A stretch of DNA of 36,960 nucleotides from UBA6544 sp049601975 (GTDB lineage: Bacteria; Pseudomonadota; Alphaproteobacteria; UBA8366), in contig JBMYRC010000030.1 in the NCBI GenBank assembly GCA_049601975.1, positions 1 through 36,960 on the forward strand. The letters are read 5' to 3'. The notes beneath the pieces were generated by a model, which was not told the DNA's origin, ran no database searches, and worked only from the letters and a program-made list of their open reading frames with translations. A program made the translations under genes and the position numbers. This document shows, one piece after another, positions 1-7,438 of this stretch; positions within the stretch are counted from its first letter, which is position 1, and each line of letters opens with the position of its first letter.

Positions 1-95
1 CTGACGGCGGCCCTGACATACGCGAGCTCGAACGCCGCGTTGCCGTTCTCGAAGAACGGCTCGCTCAACTGGCGGATACCAGAGGCGAGGACTGA
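1..95 (+). CDS. C-terminal end of a coiled-coil protein, possibly PhaE-like (5' truncated)
   Basis: The third forward frame is open from the left edge and ends at TGA 93-95. The last 30 residues are strongly heptad-like (DIRELERRVAVLEERLAQL), as in the C-terminal coiled coil of PHA synthase subunit PhaE or a phasin-type protein. The next gene is PhaC-like and its likely TTG start at 40 lies inside this frame, which suggests translational coupling of a PhaE-PhaC type pair. Only the tail is visible, so the PhaE assignment is inferred from context; any protein with a coiled-coil tail could end this way. Confidence 0.5.
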   Translation, partial: DGGPDIRELERRVAVLEERLAQLADTRGED

Positions 96-1185
96 CGGCT
101 TCGCAGACGCGCTCGCGGCTGCTGACCCAGCCTTACTGGCAACGGCAGTCGAACGCGAAGGCCGGCGCCGGTTGTCATGTTTCCTGGATGGGATCGAAGC
201 ATATCGCCATCACCCCTATCGACGGAGTGCTAAGGAGGCTGCGGTCGTGGCGGAAGCAGGGTCGACCCGGCTTCTGCAATTCCCAGCTACGACTTCCGAA
301 ATGATGGCGTCGGTTCTCGTCGTCCCCTCCCTTGTCAATCAATCCTATGTTTTGGACTTGTCCGAGGAGAGCAGCTTCATGCGTTGGCTCGCTGCCAGGG
401 AAGTCGAAGGCTACCTTGTCGATTGGGGACGCCCAGGAGACCTCGAACGTGGGTTTGATCTGACCGATTATGTCGCGGGGCGCCTCGATGATCTTTTCGA
501 TATCGTACGCGCAGCCTCCGACAAGCCGGTCTTTGTCTTGGGATATTGTATGGGCGGTGACTTAGCACTTGCTCTTGCGTTGCGACGCCAAGCGGATGTC
601 GCTGGATTGGCTGTCCTCGCAACGCCGTGGGATTTCCACGCCGAAGATGAGGTGTCGGCGCGGGGGCTGGCGGTCACGGCGCAAAGCTTCGAAGGTCAAT
701 TAACCGCTCTTGGCGAATTGTCGACCGACATACTCCAGCTGCTTTTTTGCATGTTGGATCCTCTGTTGGGATATCGGAAGTTTCAAAGCTTTGCCCGCAT
801 GGACCCCTCCTCCGCTCGAGCCGTCGATTTCGTGGCATTGGAAGATTGGTTGAACGACGGCGTTCCCCTCGTGGCGGCAGTCGCCCGAGAATGCCTTGGC
901 GGATGGTATGGCGAAAACGACCCGGCGCGGGTAGCTTGGCACATTGACGGCAAAGCTGTCGATCCGACCAAGTTCCTCAAACCGTCTATCGCCATGATCC
1001 CGGCGCGAGACCGGATCGTGCCCCCGGCTTCCGCACAGGCGCTGGCTACCGCATTGCCGAATTGCAAAATACACACTCCACAGGCTGGACATATCGGCAT
1101 GATGGCGGGCCACAATGCCGAGAGTTCCGTTTGGCAGCCTCTCGAGGCATGGTTTCGCAAAACTGTCGGTAATGTGATTTTATGA
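40..1185 (+). CDS. phaC: PhaC-like poly(3-hydroxyalkanoate) synthase / alpha-beta hydrolase
   Basis: An alpha/beta hydrolase of the PHA synthase type, which would polymerise (R)-3-hydroxyacyl-CoA or act on related acyl thioesters in the cytoplasm. From the TTG at 40 it has 381 residues. A PhaC-style N-terminal stretch (GIEAYRHHPYRR, about 51-62) precedes the core, followed by VLVVPSLVNQSYVLDL. The lipase-box variant GYCMGG places the nucleophile Cys at about 170; Asp about 324 (ARDRIV) and His about 351 (AGHIG) complete the triad. About 380 residues fits the short class III PhaC forms. The TTG is chosen because family similarity extends upstream of the first in-frame ATG at 301, but no good Shine-Dalgarno precedes it. 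Its stop overlaps a GACAAT/ATTGTC inverted repeat. A non-synthase hydrolase of the same fold remains possible. Confidence 0.75.
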   Translation: MPFSKNGSLNWRIPEARTDGFADALAAADPALLATAVEREGRRRLSCFLDGIEAYRHHPYRRSAKEAAVVAEAGSTRLLQFPATTSEMMASVLVVPSLVNQSYVLDLSEESSFMRWLAAREVEGYLVDWGRPGDLERGFDLTDYVAGRLDDLFDIVRAASDKPVFVLGYCMGGDLALALALRRQADVAGLAVLATPWDFHAEDEVSARGLAVTAQSFEGQLTALGELSTDILQLLFCMLDPLLGYRKFQSFARMDPSSARAVDFVALEDWLNDGVPLVAAVARECLGGWYGENDPARVAWHIDGKAVDPTKFLKPSIAMIPARDRIVPPASAQALATALPNCKIHTPQAGHIGMMAGHNAESSVWQPLEAWFRKTVGNVIL

Positions 1186-1198
1186 CAATATAATTGTC
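1184..1198. promoter_or_regulatory. Inverted repeat GACAAT-ATA-ATTGTC (putative MarR operator 1)
   Basis: Perfect 6-bp arms with a 3-bp spacer lie just past the phaC-like stop and about 70 bp before the MarR ATG at 1270. The half-site GACAA/TTGTC recurs in the repeats at 1220-1241 and 1849-1858. MarR proteins commonly bind such palindromes in their own promoters; binding here is inferred. Confidence 0.45.
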
Positions 1199-1219
1199 GT
1201 TATGACATCGATATTGATA

Positions 1220-1241
1220 TTTTGACATTCTTTTGTCAAAA
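1220..1241. promoter_or_regulatory. Inverted repeat TTTTGACA-N6-TGTCAAAA (putative MarR operator 2)
   Basis: Perfect 8-bp arms with a 6-bp spacer, ending 28 bp before the MarR start codon. TTGACA in the left arm could also serve as a -35 element. It shares the TTGAC/GTCAA half-site family with the repeat at 1184-1198, consistent with autoregulation by the adjacent regulator. Confidence 0.5.
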
Positions 1242-1269
1242 TGTGGTGAAGAGTTCGAATCCCGATACG

Positions 1270-1734
1270 ATGACAACGCGCCGTCCCGATCCCACTCCCG
1301 AGGGGGAAGCACTCTATGAATTGATGGTGCTCATTCCGTCGCTCTACCATCGCATGCGGGCCATCAACGGACGGAGGGGTCGGGTTTCCATCTGGTCCGA
1401 TGGCATGTGGGGATTGTTGCGTAGCCTGCAACTAGACGGCCCGCGCACTGTTCCGCAGATTGCCCGGGCGCGCGGGGTTGCCCGGCAGCGCATCCAAAAA
1501 ATCGTCGATGAGGCTTATGCCGCCGACCTTGTCCGCTTTCGCGACAATCCGGATCACAAACGATCCCGGATCGTCGTCTTAACAAGGGAAGGCTAGAACG
1601 CGTTCGAACGGATCGATAAAGAATTGCGAGATGCGGCTCAAGAAATTGGGGGCGCTTTCGATATTCGCGACTTAGATGCCGCGTTGCGGGTTCTATTTGA
1701 CCTCCGCGAGAACCTGCAACCTCGGGCCCGCTGA
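1270..1734 (+). pseudogene. MarR-family transcriptional regulator, interrupted by in-frame TAG
   Basis: The ATG at 1270 opens a MarR-type winged helix: a helical N-terminus (EGEALYELMVLIPSLYHRMR), a recognition helix region (VPQIARARGVARQRIQKIVD) and a wing (DNPDHKRSRIVVLTREG). A TAG at 1594-1596 stops translation exactly at the wing-to-last-helix junction. The same frame then continues for 45 codons (NAFERIDKELRDAAQEIGG...) to TGA 1732-1734, which matches the C-terminal dimerisation helix expected in MarR proteins. Without readthrough the product would be 108 residues and lack half of the dimer interface. It sits between the PhaC-like gene and the thiolase with palindromes on both sides, so it probably controlled this PHA locus. 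An amber mutation or a base error explains it best. Confidence 0.75.
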
Positions 1735-1782
1735 GGAGCGAAACGACACCAATTCACTGCTTGAAATGCTTCGCCACATTCT

Positions 1783-1803
1783 TTATGCTGCACTGCAGCA
1801 TAA
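1783..1803. promoter_or_regulatory. 21-bp perfect palindrome containing CTGC-N3-GCAG (putative PhaR operator)
   Basis: The core TATGCTGCACTGCAGCATA (1784-1802) is a perfect palindrome around the C at 1793 and extends one more base on each side. CTGC-ACT-GCAG matches the CTGC-N3/4-GCAG operator described for PhaR of Paracoccus denitrificans, which represses PHA-granule genes. It lies 70 bp upstream of the thiolase start, so control of that gene by PHA status is likely. No phaR gene is in the window. Confidence 0.65.
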
Positions 1804-1848
1804 TAGCCGATCGACATTTAAATTATTAGCCATGATCAGGATCGGCAG

Positions 1849-1858
1849 GACAATTGTC
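1849..1858. promoter_or_regulatory. Palindrome GACAATTGTC before the thiolase RBS
   Basis: A perfect 10-bp palindrome directly before the AGGGGAA ribosome site of the thiolase. Its half-site equals that of the repeat at 1184-1198, so it may be a second target of the MarR-type regulator. A 10-bp palindrome can occur by chance. Confidence 0.35.
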
Positions 1859-1872
1859 ATAGGGGAAATCCA

Positions 1873-3048
1873 ATGAAGGAAGTTGTTATTGCGGGTGCGG
1901 CACGCACGCCGGTCGGCGCGTTCAATGGCGGGTTGTCGGGTGTTGCTGCGTCCTATCTCGGCACGGTTGCCATCAAGGAAGCCTTGAAGCGGGCAAAGAC
2001 GGACGCGGCAGATGTCGATGAAGTTCTGCTCGGTCAAATCCTCACCGCGGGTGCCGGCCAGAACCCGGCGCGGCAAGCGGCCATCGAGGCCGGCATACCG
2101 GTCGAAGCGACGGCGGTTCAAGTCAATCAGCTTTGTGGCTCCGGCCTGCGTACGGTCGCCATGGGCATGCAGTCAATAAAGCTTGGTGATACTGACGTCG
2201 TCGTTGCTGGTGGTCAGGAAAGCATGAGCCAAGCCCCCCATTGCGCGCATCTACGCAACGGCCAGAAGATGGGCGATCTCAGCTTCATCGACACCATGAT
2301 CAGGGATGGATTGTGGGATGCCTTCAACGGCTATCACATGGGCAACACGGCGGAGAATGTCGCCGAGAAATTTCAGATCACGCGTGAACAACAAGACGCA
2401 TTCGCCGTGGCCTCCCAGAACAAGGCCGGGGCGGCTATGGAGAGCGGCGCATTTGCCGACGAGATTGTGCCCGTCACGATCAAGACCCGGAAGGGCGAGA
2501 TTGTCATCGATACTGACGAGCACCCGAAGCCGAGCACGACAATTGAGACGCTGTCGAGCTTGCGCCCCGCGTTTCAGAAGGATGGCACGGTTACAGCGGG
2601 GAATGCGTCCGGCATCAATGACGGGGCGGCGGCCATCGTGTTGATGTCTTCGGAAGGTGCGGAGAAGCGCGGCGTGGAGCCCTTGGCGCGCATCGTCTCC
2701 TGGGCGACGGTAGGAGTTGACCCGGCGATCATGGGCACGGGGCCGATCCCGGCCTCGCAGAAAGCGCTCGAGATTGCCGGTTGGAGCACCGACGATTTGG
2801 ACCTGATCGAAGCCAACGAAGCCTTCGCTGCTCAAGCTTGCGCAGTTAACAAGGGCCTCGGTTGGGATACGGAGAAAGTGAACGTCCATGGCGGCGCCAT
2901 TGCGCTCGGCCATCCGATCGGCGCGTCCGGCGCGCGGGTGTTGACGACCCTGCTCTACGGGATGCAAAAGCGCGACGCCAAGAAGGGCCTGGCGACGCTC
3001 TGCATCGGCGGCGGCATGGGTGTCGCCATATGTGTCGAGCGTATCTAG
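1873..3048 (+). CDS. phaA: Acetyl-CoA C-acetyltransferase (beta-ketothiolase)
   Basis: Condenses two acetyl-CoA to acetoacetyl-CoA, the first step of PHB synthesis, or runs in reverse for ketone and short acyl-CoA breakdown. The 391 residues match the usual thiolase length. The acyl-enzyme Cys is at 88 (VNQLCGSGLR), the catalytic His at 347 (GHPIGASGAR) and the second Cys at 377 (CIGGGMG). The ATG at 1873 follows an AGGGGAA ribosome site at good spacing. The upstream region holds a PhaR-like palindrome (1783-1803) and a GACAATTGTC palindrome. Placement near the PhaC-like gene favours a PHA role and the name phaA over atoB, but no phaB reductase follows, so the symbol is context-based. A hairpin at 3063-3088 lies just after the stop. 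Confidence 0.92.
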   Translation: MKEVVIAGAARTPVGAFNGGLSGVAASYLGTVAIKEALKRAKTDAADVDEVLLGQILTAGAGQNPARQAAIEAGIPVEATAVQVNQLCGSGLRTVAMGMQSIKLGDTDVVVAGGQESMSQAPHCAHLRNGQKMGDLSFIDTMIRDGLWDAFNGYHMGNTAENVAEKFQITREQQDAFAVASQNKAGAAMESGAFADEIVPVTIKTRKGEIVIDTDEHPKPSTTIETLSSLRPAFQKDGTVTAGNASGINDGAAAIVLMSSEGAEKRGVEPLARIVSWATVGVDPAIMGTGPIPASQKALEIAGWSTDDLDLIEANEAFAAQACAVNKGLGWDTEKVNVHGGAIALGHPIGASGARVLTTLLYGMQKRDAKKGLATLCIGGGMGVAICVERI

Positions 3049-3062
3049 CTAATATTTCGAGC

Positions 3063-3088
3063 GGCGGAGCTTCTCACGAAGTTCCGCC
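3063..3088. terminator. Stem-loop between convergent genes (probable terminator)
   Basis: An 11-bp stem (GGCGGAGCTTC with GAAGTTCCGCC, one G-U pair) closes a TCAC tetraloop between the thiolase and the convergent aminotransferase. There is no clean T-tract on either side, so termination may be weak or the hairpin may mainly protect 3' ends. Confidence 0.6.
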
Positions 3089-3108
3089 TGCTCTGATGTT
3101 TCGACCTA

Positions 3109-3948
3109 CTAATTGCCCTGATGAGCATACTCCCAATAGAGATCGCGGGCGAGCTGACTTACAGGGCCCGGCTGAAAATCGTGGTCCTCGTATCGGATGA
3201 CCGGGATGACCTTACCGTGATTACCGGTACTGAAGATTTCATCGGCAGCTAATAGATCGGCAGGCGTCATCGACCGCTCGACCACTTCCACATCCCGTCC
3301 GCGCAGTAAATTGATAACACGCTGACGGGTGATTCCGTTCAGGAATGTGCCATTCGGGATTGGCGTATGGGCCACTCCGTCGGCGACCGTGAACAGGTTC
3401 GAAGTGGCGAATTCCGCCACATTGCCGTTCGGATCAAGGACAACGGCGTTATCGAATCCCCGTGCCGCCGCTTCCTTCAACGCACGACCGGCGTTCGGGT
3501 AAAGACACGACGCCTTCGCATCCGTCATCGCTTGATCGGGCGCGGGCCGACGGCGCGTCGACAAGCAGGCCCCGAAACCGGTCGCGGGCGGTAACGGAGA
3601 TTCATAGACCAACATTGCGAATTGCGTGGATTCGGGATCAGGCGCGATCCAACCTTCCTGCGCCCAGAACATCGGGCGAATGTAGAGTTCCGCACCACTC
3701 GGAAACTTGGCGACACCGTCCAACGCGATCTCGACCATTTCGTGAGTGGAGAGGGTCGGGTTCATGGCAAAGGCACGGCAGGAATTCACCGCGCGCTCGC
3801 AATGAAACGCCAAGTCGGGCGTCACCCCCTCAAAGGAGCGAGCACCGTCGAATACGATTGAGGACAGCCAGACCGCATGGCTCATTGCCGTCAACAGCGG
3901 CGGGTCGCCTTCCGTCCATTTACTGTCGTGGAATACAAAACTCGTCAT
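3109..3948 (-). CDS. Class IV PLP aminotransferase (branched-chain aminotransferase-like)
   Basis: Fold-type IV transaminase, likely exchanging amino groups between branched-chain amino acids and 2-oxoglutarate. The ATG at 3948 is chosen because AGGAGG stands 8 bp upstream; a longer open frame to 4026 lacks such a site. The product has 279 residues. The PLP lysine region reads TDAKASCLYPNAGRALKEA, followed by the family segment FDNAVVLDPNGNVAEFATSN and the cofactor-phosphate loop NGITRQRVINLL. The N-terminal segment SIVFDGARSFEG is typical of IlvE-like proteins. Related members include D-amino acid transaminase and aminodeoxychorismate lyase, so substrate is not settled. It converges on the thiolase; its upstream neighbour is the broken S24 regulator. 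Confidence 0.85.
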   Translation of the reverse strand: MTSFVFHDSKWTEGDPPLLTAMSHAVWLSSIVFDGARSFEGVTPDLAFHCERAVNSCRAFAMNPTLSTHEMVEIALDGVAKFPSGAELYIRPMFWAQEGWIAPDPESTQFAMLVYESPLPPATGFGACLSTRRRPAPDQAMTDAKASCLYPNAGRALKEAAARGFDNAVVLDPNGNVAEFATSNLFTVADGVAHTPIPNGTFLNGITRQRVINLLRGRDVEVVERSMTPADLLAADEIFSTGNHGKVIPVIRYEDHDFQPGPVSQLARDLYWEYAHQGN

Positions 3949-4055
3949 GGCTGGCCTCCTGATCCGCGATCTCTGTCGCGCGGTTTCCCGAAGCATAGCC
4001 CTTCCTGGCGCATGGCGTCGAGCCACACGCCGGATTCAATCGGTCAAACTAAGTG

Positions 4056-4685
4056 CTATTGGCTCACCCAAACGATTCGCGATATCCATTCGACGTCCCG
4101 GCGCGGGATAACGAGATCGCCATGCGCCCGGTTGATCGACGCCAAACGCACCTCCCGGATCGTCATTTTGATCAATTGCTTCGCAAGGATTTCGCCCTCG
4201 CGGTTCTTCACCAACACGCGGTCGGCGGGCAGAACCGCCGAATTCGGCGAGACGATGACAACATCGCCCTTGCGGTAGACCGGCTCCATCGACTCGCCGC
4301 AAATCTCCAACGCATAGGCATTGCTATCGCCCAGATTTGGGAAATCCAACGTGTCCCAACCAGACGCGACCGGAAAACCGGAATCATCAAAATACCCCGA
4401 CCGGCCCGCTTGAGCCAAACCAATGATCGGAATGCGCAATCCCGCCCCCTGACCGGCATGACTGTGCAATAAAGCCGAGAATTGTGACATACTCAAATCG
4501 GTCGCCTGCAGAATACGAGATAAGCTTTCCGTCGATGGTCAACGGGGCCGACCATCCCGTCGGCGCTCACTCTTGGCGAAAGCAGTTCGGTCCAAACCGG
4601 CCTGACGGGCCAACTCCGAGGTACTGAGACCGTTCTGCGCCGCCAATAAATCGATCGCCCGCCATACATCACTATGTGTCATCAT
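4056..4685 (-). pseudogene. HTH/S24 LexA-like repressor, interrupted by in-frame TGA
   Basis: From the paired ATGs at 4685/4682 the frame encodes an HTH-like N-terminus (VWRAIDLLAAQNGLSTSELA, then RQAGLDRTAFAKS) and reaches GRPR, where TGA at 4541-4539 interrupts it. The frame resumes as PSTESLSRILQATDLSMSQF and continues to the S24 peptidase domain. This family normally has Trp in this GRxRWPS motif, so the stop looks like TGG to TGA. The S24 domain is intact, with Ser in CGESMEPVY and the Lys region EGEILAKQL. The part after the stop could be expressed from TTG 4496 or ATG 4490, giving about 145 residues without DNA-binding helices. Such proteins are phage-type or stress repressors that self-cleave with RecA. 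A GAAC-N7-GAAC box lies 57 bp upstream. Nonsense mutation or base error are the main explanations. Confidence 0.8.
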
Positions 4686-4741
4686 CACCGTCTATCCCTT
4701 CCTTGGGTAACTAGGTGTTTTGCATTGTGCTACGCTTATTT

Positions 4742-4756
4742 GTTCTTTTTTTGTTC
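4742..4756. promoter_or_regulatory. GTTC-N7-GTTC box (alphaproteobacterial SOS/LexA-type motif)
   Basis: GTTC at 4742-4745 and 4753-4756 are separated by seven T residues; on the minus strand this reads GAAC-N7-GAAC. It matches the known alphaproteobacterial LexA box. It sits 57 bp upstream of the S24-type pseudogene start and about 110 bp upstream of the DUF952 gene on the other strand, so it could control either. The all-T spacer means chance cannot be excluded. Confidence 0.5.
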
Positions 4757-4863
4757 TCATACAATCTATCACATCTTTGAAGGGAGTAAAGAATCGTTTT
4801 GCGCGATTTATGAATCATCGAGCCACCCTTGCCGGACGCGACACGCTCCGGTAGCGTCAGCGC

Positions 4864-5205
4864 ATGACATTGATATTTCACATGGCCAGAAAGGCCGAAT
4901 GGGACGCGGCGCAAGCGGCTGGTTTCTATCAGGGTGCGGCGGAGGATCGGGTCGACGGGTTCATTCATTTCTCGACCGCAATCCAAGTAAAGGAGAGCGC
5001 TGCAAAGCACCGAACGAGTGAGGCAAACCTCATCCTTGTAGCCTGCGATTCGGACGCTCTCAGCGAGAGTTTAAAATGGGAAGCGGCACGAGGCGGGGCA
5101 CTCTTCCCCCATCTCTACGGTGACATCCCGTTGAACACCGTCGTCTGGGCGGAGCCGCTGTCGCTCGACGCCGACGGCGTGCATATTTTCCCCGATCTGG
5201 GATAG
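4864..5205 (+). CDS. DUF952 family protein
   Basis: A 113-residue cytoplasmic protein matching DUF952: an N-terminal LIFHMARKAEWDAAQAAGFY, then the signature DRVDGFIHFSTAIQV, a central strand LILVACDSDAL and the FPHLYGDIPLNTVVWAEPL region near the C-terminus. Length is usual for the family. Its biochemical role is not established; members are often described as similar to glutathione S-transferase-associated or ADP-ribosyl-type folds, which I cannot test here. The ATG at 4864 lacks a strong ribosome site. It stands alone between the S24-type pseudogene (divergent) and the EAL gene 80 bp downstream. Confidence 0.85.
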   Translation: MTLIFHMARKAEWDAAQAAGFYQGAAEDRVDGFIHFSTAIQVKESAAKHRTSEANLILVACDSDALSESLKWEAARGGALFPHLYGDIPLNTVVWAEPLSLDADGVHIFPDLG

Positions 5206-5285
5206 CCTTTCGCCACCTTGTGCGCCATTCAGGCGACGCGTAATCTTGCACCGCAAATTCATCCAAGCGGGAGTGCTGAAACCCT

Positions 5286-6572
5286 ATGTCCAGGGTTGCG
5301 CATATTATTGTATTTCTTGGCTACGCCGTTTTGGCAGCAGTGGTCGGTTATACCTTTCCGGGCGGCGTTCTGAATTTCGAAGATAACGCGGCATGGCTTC
5401 TTGGCATGGTCGTTTTTCTTGGCGGATTGTTGGCCCACGAAACCATCGCTCGGCGGCAAAACGAAGCGACCGCCTTGCACCGCCTTTTGGTGTTGCGCCG
5501 GGCCTATGACGGTGCCCACGAAGAGCTGGAGCGGGCCCGCGATGAAATGCGTCGGGTTTATGAAGCGATGGAGAGCGTCGGGCAGGACGCGGCCAAAGGG
5601 GGCCGCGAATTGGAAGAAGTCGCGTCTGAGGTTAAGGTCCTGCATGCCCTGGTCGAGGAATTATATTCCACCGGTGGGGGCAAGGCCGACCACGCATTGC
5701 CGCCGCTGCCGAAAGAAATAAAACTAGAGGAAGCGCTCGACGACCAAGCGGTATTCGGCAGCCCAACCACCATGGCCCCGGTCCGGCTCAGCGAAAGCGA
5801 TATGCTGGACATCATGCGCGACGCCCTGCGTCAGAACCGGGTCGATCTTTACCTTCAGCCCATCGTCAGCCTACCGCAACGCAAGCACCGCTATTTCGAA
5901 TGCTTTAGCTCGGTGCGCAACGCCCAAGGGGCCGTCATTACTCCGGACCGCTATATCGAGATCGCCAAGAAGTCGGGCCTGATCAAGGCCATCGACAACA
6001 TGCTGCTATTCCGCTGCATCCAGTTGGTCAAAAAGATTCAAAAGCACGAATACGCGACCAACTTCTTTTGCAATGTCTCGCCGACGACACGAGCCGACCG
6101 GGAGTTCTTCCAAGAATTCCGTGAATATCTGGAGCGCAATGAAGATCTGGCTCCGAGCATTATCTTCGAGTTCAGTCAGGCCGATATCGCCGCACATCCG
6201 GAAGAGGTCATCGAGGATGTCGAACGCTTGAGCGAACGCGGTTACCGGTTCTGCATGGATCAAATCGTCGACATCGATTTCGATGCCGAGGCGCTGGCCG
6301 AACTCGGATTTCATTTCGTCAAAGTGGAGGCCGGAAACTTGTTGCCGGAAGCGGATCAAAACGAAGGTCAATCGGCCGACAGGATTCAGGCGCTCAAACG
6401 TCGTTTGGACGGTGCGGGGATTGATTTAATCGTTGAAAAAATAGAGACGGAGCAGATGCTGGTGGAACTCCTCGACTATAATATTGACTTCGGCCAAGGC
6501 TATTTGTTCGGCGAACCACGCCTCAGCCAAGACCCACCCTCCACGCCATTGACCGCCGGCGAACGCCCGTGA
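5286..6572 (+). CDS. TipF-like membrane protein with degenerate EAL domain
   Basis: A 428-residue protein with two N-terminal membrane segments (about 5-24 and 36-53), a coiled coil (about 60-128) and an EAL domain (about 168-412). This order is that of TipF, the c-di-GMP-binding flagellar assembly factor of Caulobacter. The EAL motif is changed to E205-C-F, and the DDFG metal site is Asp325-Gln326-Ile-Val, so phosphodiesterase activity is unlikely. Asn263, Glu295, Lys346, Glu384 and the DFGQGYLFGEP loop (401-411) persist, consistent with retained c-di-GMP binding. The stop overlaps the GTG of the next gene by 4 bp, so it is coupled to the two HAD phosphatases. An inactive EAL regulator unrelated to flagella is the alternative; no flagellar gene is in the window. 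Confidence 0.8.
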   Translation: MSRVAHIIVFLGYAVLAAVVGYTFPGGVLNFEDNAAWLLGMVVFLGGLLAHETIARRQNEATALHRLLVLRRAYDGAHEELERARDEMRRVYEAMESVGQDAAKGGRELEEVASEVKVLHALVEELYSTGGGKADHALPPLPKEIKLEEALDDQAVFGSPTTMAPVRLSESDMLDIMRDALRQNRVDLYLQPIVSLPQRKHRYFECFSSVRNAQGAVITPDRYIEIAKKSGLIKAIDNMLLFRCIQLVKKIQKHEYATNFFCNVSPTTRADREFFQEFREYLERNEDLAPSIIFEFSQADIAAHPEEVIEDVERLSERGYRFCMDQIVDIDFDAEALAELGFHFVKVEAGNLLPEADQNEGQSADRIQALKRRLDGAGIDLIVEKIETEQMLVELLDYNIDFGQGYLFGEPRLSQDPPSTPLTAGERP

Positions 6573-7438
6573 GTGTGTCGGTTTTGCAAGGCCTACGCGA
6601 AGTCGCTGGAAACTACGACGGGTTCGTACTCGATCTCTGGGGTGTCGTGCATGACGGGGTTACGGTCTTTCCCGGCGTTGTCGATGCGTTGCGGCAATTG
6701 CACGCGGCGAACAAGAAGCTGGTTTTCCTCTCGAACGCACCACGCCGCGCCCATCTGGTGGCGGCGCAGTTGGACGGTTTCGGTATCACGGCTTCCCTGC
6801 ATGACGGGGTAATGTCGTCCGGCGAGGCGACATGGCGATACCTGCACGATCGCCCCGACGATTGGGCGCGGGGCTTAGGTCCGAAATGTCTACGCATTGG
6901 CCCGGAACGCGACCACGCCGCCTTGGACGGACTAGAATTCGACGAGGCCGATGGCGTGGAATCCGCGAATTTCATTCTGGTCACCGGCCCGAAGGATCAA
7001 ATGAATTCCGCAGATCCCTATGACGATATGTTGCGTACCGCGTTCGAACGTCGGCTTCCCATGATTTGCGCCAATCCGGACCGCGAAGTGATCCGGGGCG
7101 GGATCCGACAAATTTGCGCAGGCGCCATCGCCGAGCGCTACGAGGAACTGGGCGGCGACGTCCGTTGGTATGGCAAACCCGACCCCACGATCTACGACGA
7201 ATGCTTCCGGCTCCTGCAGATCGAGGATAAAACCCGCATTCTCGGCATTGGCGATTCCTTCACCACAGATATTCGCGGCGCCAATGCAGCCGGGTTGGAT
7301 GCATTGCTGGTCGCACGCGGCATCCACGGTGAAGGTCTGATCGACGCCGATGGCAGGCTCGACGGCGGCTTGATCGCGGCGCGGGCCAAATCCGACGACG
7401 TCCAGTTGATCGGCGCGGTTGGCGAATTCGTCTGGTGA
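6569..7438 (+). CDS. HAD-superfamily class IIA hydrolase, TIGR01459-type (copy 1)
   Basis: A 289-residue cytoplasmic phosphatase-like protein of HAD subclass IIA. Motif I is FVLDLWGVVHDG with nucleophile Asp22; the family has Trp where many HAD enzymes have the second Asp. Motif II is the Ser in VFLSNAPRR, and motifs III/IV are KPDPTIYDE and ILGIGDSFTTDIRGA. The substrate is unknown; NagD-like nucleotide or sugar phosphatases are the nearest characterised relatives. The GTG start at 6569 overlaps the EAL gene stop by four bases, and the gene itself overlaps its paralogue by four bases, so the three are probably one transcript. Confidence 0.88.
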   Translation: MSVSVLQGLREVAGNYDGFVLDLWGVVHDGVTVFPGVVDALRQLHAANKKLVFLSNAPRRAHLVAAQLDGFGITASLHDGVMSSGEATWRYLHDRPDDWARGLGPKCLRIGPERDHAALDGLEFDEADGVESANFILVTGPKDQMNSADPYDDMLRTAFERRLPMICANPDREVIRGGIRQICAGAIAERYEELGGDVRWYGKPDPTIYDECFRLLQIEDKTRILGIGDSFTTDIRGANAAGLDALLVARGIHGEGLIDADGRLDGGLIAARAKSDDVQLIGAVGEFVW

